Positions 38,033 to 45,813 of a stretch of 64,000 bases of DNA are shown here, in pieces (the stretch's first letter is position 1; every line of letters starts with the position of its first letter). The position numbers and the translations under genes are program-made. The stretch comes from Halanaerobium kushneri (GTDB lineage Bacteria; Bacillota; Halanaerobiia; Halanaerobiales; Halanaerobiaceae): positions 58,620 to 122,619 of the forward strand of contig NZ_FTNC01000009.1 of NCBI RefSeq assembly GCF_900156285.1. The letters are read 5' to 3'. Below the pieces are notes generated by a model. The model searched no databases. It was not told the DNA's origin and saw nothing but the letters and a program-made list of their open reading frames with translations.

Positions 38033-38647
38033 TTGAAAATTGAAAATATAAAAGCAAAGATTCAGAATAGAATACCCGGACCGACCAGAATACAGCATTA
38101 TTTTTCAGTTTTAATTCCTTTAGTTGAGATTGATGGTGAGATACATTTAATTTATGAGCTGCGATCTAAGAATTTAAACACTCAGCCAGGAGAAGTATCT
38201 TTTCCAGGAGGAAGAATTGAGAGGGGGGAGGAATTCTCTCAGGCTGCTGTTAGAGAATGTAGTGAAGAACTTTTGATTCCAGAAACAAAAATTGAACTTT
38301 TGGGAGAAACAGATTATTTAATAACACCATTTAATTTTATAATTTATGCTTTTGTTGGTAAAATAAATGTGAATTCAATTGAAGAAATCGGGGTTAATAA
38401 TTACGAAGTTGAGGAAATTTTTACAGTTCCCTTAAAATTTTTTTTGAATCATCAGGTGGAAAAGTATGCAGCAGTTTTAAAAAGTGAATTTGATCAGGAT
38501 TTCCCCTATCATCTTCTACCACAGGGAGAAAAGTATAACCCCAGACAGGGTGATTATCAAATTTATTTTTACCGCTATCAGGGACGAGTTATCTGGGGAA
38601 TTACAGCAGAAATAACAAAATCTTTTATCGATATCTTAAAACATTAA
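38033..38647 (+). CDS. Nudix hydrolase (CoA pyrophosphatase-like)
   Basis: About 204 residues. The Nudix box runs GGRIERGEEFSQAAVRECSEEL (residues about 60-81) with the REcsEE core. QPGEVSFPGG just before it matches the CoA-pyrophosphatase (NudL) subgroup, which cleaves CoA and related nucleotides. TTG at 38033 is chosen because AAGGGTGA ends six bases earlier; the in-frame GTG at 38024 overlaps that site. No partner gene is linked. Confidence 0.85.
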   Translation: MKIENIKAKIQNRIPGPTRIQHYFSVLIPLVEIDGEIHLIYELRSKNLNTQPGEVSFPGGRIERGEEFSQAAVRECSEELLIPETKIELLGETDYLITPFNFIIYAFVGKINVNSIEEIGVNNYEVEEIFTVPLKFFLNHQVEKYAAVLKSEFDQDFPYHLLPQGEKYNPRQGDYQIYFYRYQGRVIWGITAEITKSFIDILKH

Positions 38648-38668
38648 TTTATCTTTATTGGAGGAATT

Positions 38669-38749
38669 ATGCTTTTTGTCTGGAATATGGTACTAACAAA
38701 CAGTTTAAATAAATTTACTGGGAAAAAGGAGTTGGTTTCTAATGATTAA
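38669..38749 (+). CDS. possible 26-residue leader peptide before the YeeE genes
   Basis: ATG at 38669 follows GGAGG at ideal spacing and opens a 26-codon frame (MLFVWNMVLTNSLNKF...) ending TAA at 38749. Its last eight bases overlap the start of the first transporter gene. The overlap would couple translation of the transporter to this leader. The peptide resembles nothing I know. It could be a chance frame, but the ribosome site is better than that of many real genes here. Confidence 0.4.
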   Translation: MLFVWNMVLTNSLNKFTGKKELVSND

Positions 38750-39254
38750 GTTTATTTTTGCTGACAGTTGGTCACCCTATCTTGTGGGGACATTAATTGG
38801 AGTTTTAAGCTGGTTTTCCTTTATAATTTCCAGGAAAGCCCTCGGCACCTCTACCTCATTTGCCAGAGGGTCTGCAAAATTGGGAGCTCTTTTCCTGGGA
38901 GAAAAAGTTTATGATTGGAAGTATTATCAGAAATATAAACCCGAACTCGAATGGCAGTCAATGCTGGTAATTGGAATTGTAATCGGAAGTTTTATTTCCG
39001 CAGTTCTTTCTGGAGAGTTTAATCTCGCTTTTCTACCTCAAACAGAATTTGAGTCAATTTTAAATCAGAATCTAATCGGCAGAATTTTTTCAGCTTTTAC
39101 TGGAGGTATTTTACTGGGCTTTGGGGCTCGTCTGGCAGGCGGCTGTACAAGTGGGCACGGTATAAGTGGAACTTTTCAGTTAAGTATTGCCAGCTGGATT
39201 AGTTTAGTCGGATTTTTTGTTGGGGGAGCTATAACTGCATTTTTAATTTTTTAA
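38742..39254 (+). CDS. YeeE/YedE-family sulfur transporter, half 1
   Basis: A 170-residue membrane protein with about four membrane segments. The signature GARLAGGCTSGHGISG (residues about 126-141) carries the conserved cysteine used by YeeE/YedE (TsuA-like) transporters to handle thiosulfate or sulfane sulfur. A second half-size protein follows 19 bases later; together they form the PmpA/PmpB-type split transporter. The neighbours (MBL-rhodanese, ArsR, CoA-disulfide reductase fusion) support a sulfur role. AAGGAG lies ten bases before the ATG. Confidence 0.87.
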   Translation: MIKFIFADSWSPYLVGTLIGVLSWFSFIISRKALGTSTSFARGSAKLGALFLGEKVYDWKYYQKYKPELEWQSMLVIGIVIGSFISAVLSGEFNLAFLPQTEFESILNQNLIGRIFSAFTGGILLGFGARLAGGCTSGHGISGTFQLSIASWISLVGFFVGGAITAFLIF

Positions 39255-39273
39255 TTGAGGCAGGTGGAAAGAT

Positions 39274-39810
39274 ATGGAAAGCAAACTTAGATTAATTAAG
39301 GGACTGGGTACCGGAATATTTTTTGGTTTTCTGCTTCAGCGAGGAGGAGTAACTGATTATAATGTTTTAGTCGGTCAGCTTCTTTTAGAAGATTTTACGG
39401 TAGCCAGGATAATTTTAACTGCAATAGTTGTTGGAATGCTGGGAGTTTATTTTTTAAGCGATAGAGGGCTTGTTGTACTTAAACCTAAGTCCGGTTCCTT
39501 GCGGCGTACAATTTCTGGAAGTTTAATTTTTGGAGCAGGTTTTGCTCTGCTTGGTTACTGTCCGGGTACAATTGCTGGTGCTATTGGTCAGGGGAGTATT
39601 GACGCCCTTATCCCCGGTCTGCTAGGGATTTTTACTGGTTCCTTTATTTTTGCAGCTTTTTATGAAAAATATAGTAATTTTATAGAGAAAAATAAATTCA
39701 AGTTTAATACTTTTCCCGAGCTTTTTAAAATAAATCACTGGAAAATTATTATTCCCTTGACTACTGTAATTATTATCTTTTTATTCTGGCTGGAGAGTAT
39801 AGGCTTTTAA
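39274..39810 (+). CDS. YeeE/YedE-family sulfur transporter, half 2
   Basis: A 178-residue membrane protein, partner of the preceding gene. It has about four membrane segments and the motif FALLGYCPGTIAGAIGQGS (residues about 90-108), with the cysteine that matches the second half of the family. AGGTGG precedes the ATG. It likely pairs with half 1 to import reduced sulfur or move sulfane sulfur across the inner membrane. Confidence 0.87.
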   Translation: MESKLRLIKGLGTGIFFGFLLQRGGVTDYNVLVGQLLLEDFTVARIILTAIVVGMLGVYFLSDRGLVVLKPKSGSLRRTISGSLIFGAGFALLGYCPGTIAGAIGQGSIDALIPGLLGIFTGSFIFAAFYEKYSNFIEKNKFKFNTFPELFKINHWKIIIPLTTVIIIFLFWLESIGF

Positions 39811-39845
39811 GTTAGAGAGTCTGGGCTTTTGGGTTAGAGATTTAG
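39802..39845 (+). repeat. 22-base tandem duplication at the end of YeeE half 2
   Basis: GGCTTTT-n2-GTTAGAGA occurs at 39802-39818 and again at 39824-39840, a unit of 22 bases. The first copy contains the stop codon, so the duplication is in the 39811-39875 gap. It looks like replication slippage. Confidence 0.6.
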
Positions 39846-39875
39846 AATAAAATTACAAAAATGGAGTGGTTATTT

Positions 39876-41252
39876 ATGTTATTTGAAAAAATAAAATCAC
39901 CAGGACTTGCTCATATTTCATATTTAATTGGTGATGGTAGTGAGGCTGTGGTGATTGATCCCAGAAGAGACATTGATATTTACTTAGAAAAAGCAGTAGA
40001 AGCAGGATATAAGATTACTAAAGTTTTTGAGACTCATCGTAATGAAGATTATATAGTTGGCTCAAATGAATTAAAAGTAAAAACTGGAGCTGAAATTTGG
40101 CATGCAGATCGGATGCTGGATTATCAGTATGGCAAAGCTGTTGAGGATGGTCAGGAGTTTAAGGTTGGGAGTTTAAAGTTTAAAGCAATGCATACACCCG
40201 GACATACTCCTGGTTCAATGTCTTATCTTCTATATGGTTATGAGGGAGAACCCTGGATGGTCTTTACCGGAGATGCACTTTTTGCTGGAGATGTTGGCAG
40301 AATTGATTTTCTGGGTGAGGAGAATTTGGAGAAGACAGGAAGCTGGTTATATGATTCTATTTTCAATAAAATACTGCCTTTGGGAGATGAAGTTATTCTC
40401 TGTCCTGCTCATGGTGCTGGTTCGGTCTGTGCTTCAGCAATTTCTGATAGAGAATGGACAACTCTTGGTATAGAAAAGAAGTTAAACCCTAAACTTCAGG
40501 TTAAAAATAAAGAAGAATTTATTAATCTTGTTGGCGAAATGTTGGAATATCCTCCTTATTTTAAAAATATGGAAGAATCGAATTTAACCAGACAGGAACT
40601 TTTGGCTAACTATCAGCAGCCAGCTGCTCTTTCAGCTGCTCAGTTTACTGAGGCTATGGAAGATGATAATACTTATATTATAGATGTAAGAACAGAAGTC
40701 AGTTATGCATCTGCACATCTACCAGGTTCAATTTCTATTCCTCTACAAAATCTTCCAAGTTTTGTCGGTTGGTTTATTCCAACTGGAGCCAGGATTTTAC
40801 TGGTAACTGAAGGTGAATATCCTAAAGAAGCGATCAAGCATTTATATAGAACTGGTTATGATAATATTCTTGGCTATTTAGGAGGGGGAATTATTAAATG
40901 GCATATGACCGGCAGGAATAGTGAAGCGATTAATACGGTTACTGTTGATAAACTTTGTAAATTGCTGGATAATGACTCTGATGACTGGTTTATTCTTGAT
41001 ATTCGCTCTGAGGATGAGCTCGAAGAAGAGGGAGAAATTAAGTATGCAGAACATATTCATTTAACCCAGCTGCCTGAAAATTATAATCAGCTGCCTAAAA
41101 ATAAGCCAATATATATTTTCTGCGGTAGTGGTTTGAGGTCAATGACAGCAGCAAGTTTATTAAAAAATGCAGGTTATACTAACCAGTGGGTAGTATTAGG
41201 AGGTTTGACTGCCTGGAATTCAACAACCTGTCCAGTAGTTAATCATCAATAA
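39876..41252 (+). CDS. MBL-fold / double-rhodanese protein (persulfide-dioxygenase-like, altered metal site)
   Basis: About 458 residues. Residues 1-230 form a metallo-beta-lactamase domain like ETHE1/Blh persulfide dioxygenases. The HxHxDH motif reads His54-Arg-Asn56-Glu-Asp58-Tyr59, so two ligands are replaced; His110, Asp133 and His179 are kept. The first rhodanese domain (about 250-350) lacks its catalytic cysteine (LLVTEGE). The second (about 365-455) has Cys416 in FCGSGLRS. A sulfurtransferase role in sulfane-sulfur handling is likely. Oxygen-dependent chemistry is doubtful. ATG at 39876 follows GGAGTGG; an earlier in-frame ATG at 39861 overlaps that site. Confidence 0.85.
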   Translation: MLFEKIKSPGLAHISYLIGDGSEAVVIDPRRDIDIYLEKAVEAGYKITKVFETHRNEDYIVGSNELKVKTGAEIWHADRMLDYQYGKAVEDGQEFKVGSLKFKAMHTPGHTPGSMSYLLYGYEGEPWMVFTGDALFAGDVGRIDFLGEENLEKTGSWLYDSIFNKILPLGDEVILCPAHGAGSVCASAISDREWTTLGIEKKLNPKLQVKNKEEFINLVGEMLEYPPYFKNMEESNLTRQELLANYQQPAALSAAQFTEAMEDDNTYIIDVRTEVSYASAHLPGSISIPLQNLPSFVGWFIPTGARILLVTEGEYPKEAIKHLYRTGYDNILGYLGGGIIKWHMTGRNSEAINTVTVDKLCKLLDNDSDDWFILDIRSEDELEEEGEIKYAEHIHLTQLPENYNQLPKNKPIYIFCGSGLRSMTAASLLKNAGYTNQWVVLGGLTAWNSTTCPVVNHQ

Positions 41253-41270
41253 AATTAAGGTATAAATCCA

Positions 41271-41290
41271 GGTGGCCATTTTTGGCCACC
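41271..41290 (+). terminator. rho-independent terminator after the MBL-rhodanese gene
   Basis: GGTGGCCA (41271-41278) pairs with TGGCCACC (41283-41290) around TTTT, followed by TTATATTTTA. Confidence 0.75.
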
Positions 41291-41349
41291 TTATATTTTA
41301 GCTGGAAAATTTATTTTAAGCTGCTTTGTTAAATAATTCTTAAAATAGC

Positions 41350-41387
41350 TTGACATTTTATTCACTATATCGTATTATTTAAATAAT
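41350..41387 (+). promoter_or_regulatory. promoter and operator of the ArsR-family gene
   Basis: Perfect TTGACA (41350-41355) and TATTAT (41373-41378), spacer 17. The 14-base palindrome ATTATTTAAATAAT (41374-41387) overlaps the -10 box, a position and AT-rich form expected for an ArsR-type repressor. It suggests autoregulation. Confidence 0.72.
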
Positions 41388-41417
41388 GCAATACAAATTA
41401 AGATTGGAGGTAAAAAA

Positions 41418-41747
41418 ATGCCTTTTTTCACAGGTGAAGAGGGAAAAGAAATTTTAAAAGAACACGGAGATATATTGGAAGAAGAAGCAGAGTTATTAAA
41501 AGCGCTTGCTCATCCAGTAAGATTGATAATTGTTAAAGGACTAATGGCTGAAGAAGGCTGTAATGTTTCCGAAATGCAGCAGTGTCTGAATATTCCTCAG
41601 TCAACACTATCTCAGCATCTTGCTAAATTAAGAGAAGCTAATATCTTAAATAGTGAAAGAAATGGTCTGGAGAGAAATTATTATGTTGTTAATAAAAAAG
41701 CTATGGATATTATAAATGTACTTCAGGATTTTAAAGTAAACAAATAA
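41418..41747 (+). CDS. ArsR-family repressor, probably sulfane-sulfur responsive
   Basis: A 109-residue winged-helix repressor. The DNA-recognition region is NVSEMQQCLNIPQSTLSQHLAKLREANIL (residues about 49-77). Two cysteines, Cys48 and Cys56, lie next to the recognition helices and could form a di- or polysulfide switch. BigR/SqrR use cysteines at other positions, so the sensing chemistry is an inference. GGAGG precedes the ATG, and a palindrome covers its own -10 box. It lies between YeeE/MBL-rhodanese and the CoA-disulfide reductase fusion, its likely regulon. Confidence 0.85.
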   Translation: MPFFTGEEGKEILKEHGDILEEEAELLKALAHPVRLIIVKGLMAEEGCNVSEMQQCLNIPQSTLSQHLAKLREANILNSERNGLERNYYVVNKKAMDIINVLQDFKVNK

Positions 41748-41796
41748 ATTAAAGTTATTAGTAAAAGTTTATTAAAAAATAATTAGGAGGATAATA

Positions 41797-44301
41797 ATGC
41801 CTAAGAAAGTAGTTATAGTAGGTGGAGTTGCAGGAGGAGCAAGTACTGCAGCCCGGCTACGAAGAATGGATGAAGATATTGAAATAATAATGTTAGAGAA
41901 AGGAAAGCATATCTCTTTTGCCAACTGTGGTTTACCTTATCATATTGGTGAGGTTATAAAAGAAAGAGAGAAGCTATTGGTTCAGACTCCTCAATCTATG
42001 GAGGAGAGATTTGATATTGACGTTAGAATTCAGCATGAAGCTGTTAAAATTAATCGGGAGGCAAAAGTAGTAGAAATTAAGGATCTCCAGAGTGGTGAAG
42101 TATATCAGGAGAGTTATGATAAACTTGTTCTATCTCCCGGCGCAGAACCTATTAAACCACCACTGCCTGGCCTTGATTTACCTGAAGTTTTTACACTTAG
42201 AAATATTCCGGATACAGATAAAATAAAGAATTTTGTAGATGAAAAAAAACCTAGCCGGGCTGTAGTAGTAGGTGGAGGTTTTATTGGTCTGGAAATGGCT
42301 GAAAATCTTCATGAAAGAGGAATAGAAGTTTCAGTTGTAGAGATGATGGATCAGTTAATGGGATCACTTGACTATGAAATGGCTGCAATGCTTCATAATC
42401 ATCTTAGAACCAAAGGTATTGATCTGCATTTAGGAGATGGCATAACTGCTGTTGAAGAAGCGGATGGAAGGAAAATAGTAAAATTACAGAGTGGTAGAAC
42501 TGTAAAAACTGATCTTGTTATTTTGTCTATTGGAGTAAATCCAAGAACTGAACTGGCAGAAGAGGCGGGGCTTGAAATTGGAAGCAGTAAAGGAATTAAA
42601 GTAAATGAATATCTTCAAACTTCAGATCCCAGTATTTATGCTATTGGTGATGCTATAGAAGTTAAAGATCTGGTGACAGACAGGTCGGTTAGAATTCCTC
42701 TTGCTGGACCTGCTAATAAACAGGGTCGAATAGCTGCTGATAATATTTGTGGAAGGAAAGAGACATACAAGGGAACTCAGGGAACTTCAATTGCTAAAGC
42801 CTTTGATTTAACAATTGCTTCCACAGGGGTTTCCGAAAAGACACTTAAAGATCTAAAATGGGATTATCAGGTTGTTCATACAAATTCTAATAATCATGCC
42901 GGTTATTATCCAGGGGCAGTACCGATGATGATCAAATTAATTTTTGCTCCGGATAACGGCAGGATACTGGGAGCTCAAATTGCAGGTTATGATGGAGTTG
43001 ATAAAAGAATTGATGTTCTGGCTACAGCAGTTAGACAGGAAATGGATATTTATGATCTCCAGGAGCTAGAACTTGCTTATGCACCACCATTTGGTTCAGC
43101 TAAAGATCCAGTAAATATGGCAGGTTTTGCTGCAGGTAATATTTTAAATGGTCTGGTTGAGCCAGCTTACTGGCAGGAACTAGAAAATATTGATCCAGAG
43201 CAGACAGTAATTCTCGATATTCGCGAAGAAGTAGAAACACAGCTGGGAAGTATTGATAATTCAATTAATATTCCGCTAAATGATTTACGAGATAATTTAG
43301 ATCAGCTTGATCCCCAAAAGGAGTATATCGTCTACTGTGCTATAGGCTTAAGGGGATATATAGCTGCCCGAATATTAAACCAGAATGGTTTTAGTAAAGT
43401 CCGCAATTTAAGTGGTGGTTATAAACTATACAAGGCTGTTAAAGATGATCAGGAACAGGTTATTGAGGATCCGGCTGAAGCAAATTATAATTCTGCAGAA
43501 AGTCCGGAAGAAGCAAATCTTGCTGCTAAAGACATGTTAAAATATGGCAAAGGTACAGTGGTAGAACTGGATGCCTGTGGACTGCAGTGTCCGGGACCAA
43601 TTATGCAGGTATATAAAAAGATGGAGACAATGGAAAATGGAGATATGCTGGAGGTAACAGCAACTGATCCTGGATTTATGCAGGATATTAAAGCCTGGGC
43701 TAAAAACACTGGTAATACTGTTCTAAGAATAGAAGAACTTGCCGATAAAATAGAGGTTACTCTTTTAAAAGGCCAGTATAATCAAGGCCAGCAGGCAGAA
43801 ATGGTTCAGAATACTGCTGCTCAATCAGTTCAAAAAGGAAAAACGATGGTTGTTTTCAGTGGTGAACTGGACAAAGCTATAGCATCATTTATAATTGCCA
43901 ATGGAGCAGCTGCAATGGGTAATCAGGTAACTTTATTCTTTACATTCTGGGGTTTAAATATTTTAAGAAAAGATGGCCCGGTCAATGCGGATAAGAGTAT
44001 GATGGAAAAAATGTTTGCTAAAATGATGCCTCAGGGTAGTAAAAATCTGCCACTTTCAAATATGAATATGATGGGAATTGGACCAAAGATGATTCGAGGT
44101 ATTATGGAGAAAAAAGGTGTTGACTCTCTAGAAGAATTGATCGAAAATGCGGTGGAAAATGGAGTTAGACTTGTTGCCTGTCAGATGACAATGGATATGC
44201 TGGGAATTAAAAAAGAAGAATTAATTTCCGGAGTTGAAGTTGGAGGCGTGGCAACTTTCTTGGGCTCAGCAGACGAATCTAACATGAGCTTATTTATTTA
44301 A
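41797..44301 (+). CDS. CoA-disulfide reductase fused to rhodanese, TusA and DsrE-like domains
   Basis: An 834-residue four-domain protein. Residues 1-445 form an FAD/NAD(P)H coenzyme A-disulfide (polysulfide) reductase with redox Cys44 in FANCGLPYHIGE. Residues about 465-550 form a rhodanese with Cys514 in YCAIGLRG. Residues about 585-660 form a TusA domain with Cys598 in the CPGP motif. The rest is a DsrE/DsrE2-like domain (MVVFSGELDKAIASF...). All domains keep their reactive cysteines, so sulfur could be handed along one chain. AGGAGG precedes the ATG and a terminator follows. It is probably cotranscribed with the ArsR gene 49 bases upstream. Confidence 0.92.
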   Translation: MPKKVVIVGGVAGGASTAARLRRMDEDIEIIMLEKGKHISFANCGLPYHIGEVIKEREKLLVQTPQSMEERFDIDVRIQHEAVKINREAKVVEIKDLQSGEVYQESYDKLVLSPGAEPIKPPLPGLDLPEVFTLRNIPDTDKIKNFVDEKKPSRAVVVGGGFIGLEMAENLHERGIEVSVVEMMDQLMGSLDYEMAAMLHNHLRTKGIDLHLGDGITAVEEADGRKIVKLQSGRTVKTDLVILSIGVNPRTELAEEAGLEIGSSKGIKVNEYLQTSDPSIYAIGDAIEVKDLVTDRSVRIPLAGPANKQGRIAADNICGRKETYKGTQGTSIAKAFDLTIASTGVSEKTLKDLKWDYQVVHTNSNNHAGYYPGAVPMMIKLIFAPDNGRILGAQIAGYDGVDKRIDVLATAVRQEMDIYDLQELELAYAPPFGSAKDPVNMAGFAAGNILNGLVEPAYWQELENIDPEQTVILDIREEVETQLGSIDNSINIPLNDLRDNLDQLDPQKEYIVYCAIGLRGYIAARILNQNGFSKVRNLSGGYKLYKAVKDDQEQVIEDPAEANYNSAESPEEANLAAKDMLKYGKGTVVELDACGLQCPGPIMQVYKKMETMENGDMLEVTATDPGFMQDIKAWAKNTGNTVLRIEELADKIEVTLLKGQYNQGQQAEMVQNTAAQSVQKGKTMVVFSGELDKAIASFIIANGAAAMGNQVTLFFTFWGLNILRKDGPVNADKSMMEKMFAKMMPQGSKNLPLSNMNMMGIGPKMIRGIMEKKGVDSLEELIENAVENGVRLVACQMTMDMLGIKKEELISGVEVGGVATFLGSADESNMSLFI

Positions 44302-44323
44302 GTAATAAAATAAAGTTTTAGTT

Positions 44324-44364
44324 AAACCCCGGTCAAAGATTAATTTAATCTTGCCGGGGTTTTA
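44324..44364 (+). terminator. terminator after the CoA-disulfide reductase fusion
   Basis: AAACCCCGG (44324-44332) pairs with CCGGGGTTT (44354-44362), with inner pairing GATTAA/AATC, and a T-rich end. Confidence 0.85.
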
Positions 44365-44416
44365 TAGTTGCTTTAATGAATATAATTAAAATCTGATAGT
44401 CAGTTATTAATAAAAA

Positions 44417-45796
44417 CTATTTAGGATTCATGTTTTTTCTTTTTTCCATTCTGGCAAAAATACTTCTAAATTTTAACCGTAACCAGATTGAAGCTGGCAA
44501 AATACTGGCAGCTTCTGAAATTGGAAAAGCAAACCAGAGATATTCTAAACCGAAATAATGCCCCAATAAATACATTACGGGTAGTAAAACAACAATTTGC
44601 CTTAAAAATGAAAAGATGAGGCTGGGAAAGCCATTACCCAGTGCCTGAAAAGTAGTTGAAATAATAATTGCAGGTCCAATAACAGGAAAAGCAATACTTA
44701 TTTTTTTTAGAGCATTTGTACCAATTCGGAGAAGTTCAGGATCGCTGTTAAACATTTTAATTAGTAGACCTGGTACGGTTTGAAAAATTATAAAACCTGT
44801 TGTTGTAAAGGTGATTGCGACAAGAAGAGCAGACTTAAAAGTCTTTTTCATTCTTTCGGGATTATTGTGTCCATAGTTATACCCCATAATCGGCATATAA
44901 CCCTGATTGAGACCAAAAACAGGCATAAAAACAAAAGACTGCAGTCTAAAATAAATACCTGCCGCTGCAATTGCAGTACTGCCAAAACCGGCCAGAATTT
45001 TATTCATACCTCCGAGCATAAAACTGGCCAAAAATTGCATTACCATTGCCGGGAATCCAACTATATAAATATCTCTGATTATTTTAAAATCAAAAGAAAA
45101 ATCCTTCAAAGAAATTTGCAGCTCATTTTTTTTACTGAAAAGTAAAATGTAAATTAAAAAACTACCGCTGATTATTCTGGCAGCAACTGTTGCAATTGCA
45201 GCTCCAGCCACCCCCATCTCCGGAAAAATCCAGATTCCAAAAATTAAAAAAGGATCAAGAATTATATTTAAGACTGAGCCAATCAGCATAGCTATCATCG
45301 GGGTAAATGTATTACCCTCTCCCCGTAAAATATTATTACTAATCATCGGAAAAAACATAGCTATAGATCCAATTAAAATAATTTTTATGTATTCACTTCC
45401 CATTCTAATCAAATTTGCTTTATCTGTAAACAGCTGTAAAATTTGATCAGAAAATAAAAAGCCCAGAATAGCAACTATTACTCCATAAAAAATAGAAAGC
45501 ATAATACTGTGTTCAGCTGCATTAACTGCTGCATGATTATTGTTCTCTCCCAGTCTTCTAGAAATTAAAGAACTGGCACCTACTCCGGTTCCGACTCCGA
45601 TCCCGATCAGAATAATCTGAACTGGAAAGGCCAGGGAAAGTGCAGAAAGAGCATCGGTGCTAATACGACCTACATAAATACTATCCACTACATTATAAAG
45701 TGCCTGAATAGCCATTGCTATAATTGATGGTATTGAAAGCCTCATCAGCAGAGGAATTATTGGCTCTGTACCAAGTTTTTGAGAGTTACTTTGCAT
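44417..45796 (-). CDS. MATE-family multidrug/cation antiporter
   Basis: About 459 residues with twelve predicted membrane segments in two repeats. The N-terminus LGTEPIIPLLMRLSIPSIIAMAIQALYNVVDSIYVGR is the MATE signature of the DinF/NorM-like bacterial group. It exports drugs or cationic metabolites using a sodium or proton gradient; sodium is plausible in a halophile. ATG at 45796 is chosen because GGAGG lies eight bases upstream. The longer frame from 45811 begins on that same ribosome site. The AEC permease gene precedes it in the same transcript. Confidence 0.92.
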   Translation of the reverse strand: MQSNSQKLGTEPIIPLLMRLSIPSIIAMAIQALYNVVDSIYVGRISTDALSALSLAFPVQIILIGIGVGTGVGASSLISRRLGENNNHAAVNAAEHSIMLSIFYGVIVAILGFLFSDQILQLFTDKANLIRMGSEYIKIILIGSIAMFFPMISNNILRGEGNTFTPMIAMLIGSVLNIILDPFLIFGIWIFPEMGVAGAAIATVAARIISGSFLIYILLFSKKNELQISLKDFSFDFKIIRDIYIVGFPAMVMQFLASFMLGGMNKILAGFGSTAIAAAGIYFRLQSFVFMPVFGLNQGYMPIMGYNYGHNNPERMKKTFKSALLVAITFTTTGFIIFQTVPGLLIKMFNSDPELLRIGTNALKKISIAFPVIGPAIIISTTFQALGNGFPSLIFSFLRQIVVLLPVMYLLGHYFGLEYLWFAFPISEAASILPASIWLRLKFRSIFARMEKRKNMNPK

Positions 45797-45813
45797 TTTA
45801 GGTTCCTCCATTT

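Noticed and set aside
39802-39860. TRAP target (GAG/TAG triplet run) near the YeeE/MBL-rhodanese junction
   Set aside because: Only about five TAG/GAG triplets occur and they come from a short tandem duplication; spacing is irregular and far from eleven repeats.
40234-40473. 79-codon frame inside the MBL-rhodanese gene
   Set aside because: It is a frame shadow; the overlapping real gene has intact domain motifs throughout.
44780-45145. 121-codon open frame antisense to the MATE gene
   Set aside because: It has no ribosome site, a composition unlike real proteins here, and lies wholly inside a clear membrane transporter gene on the other strand.
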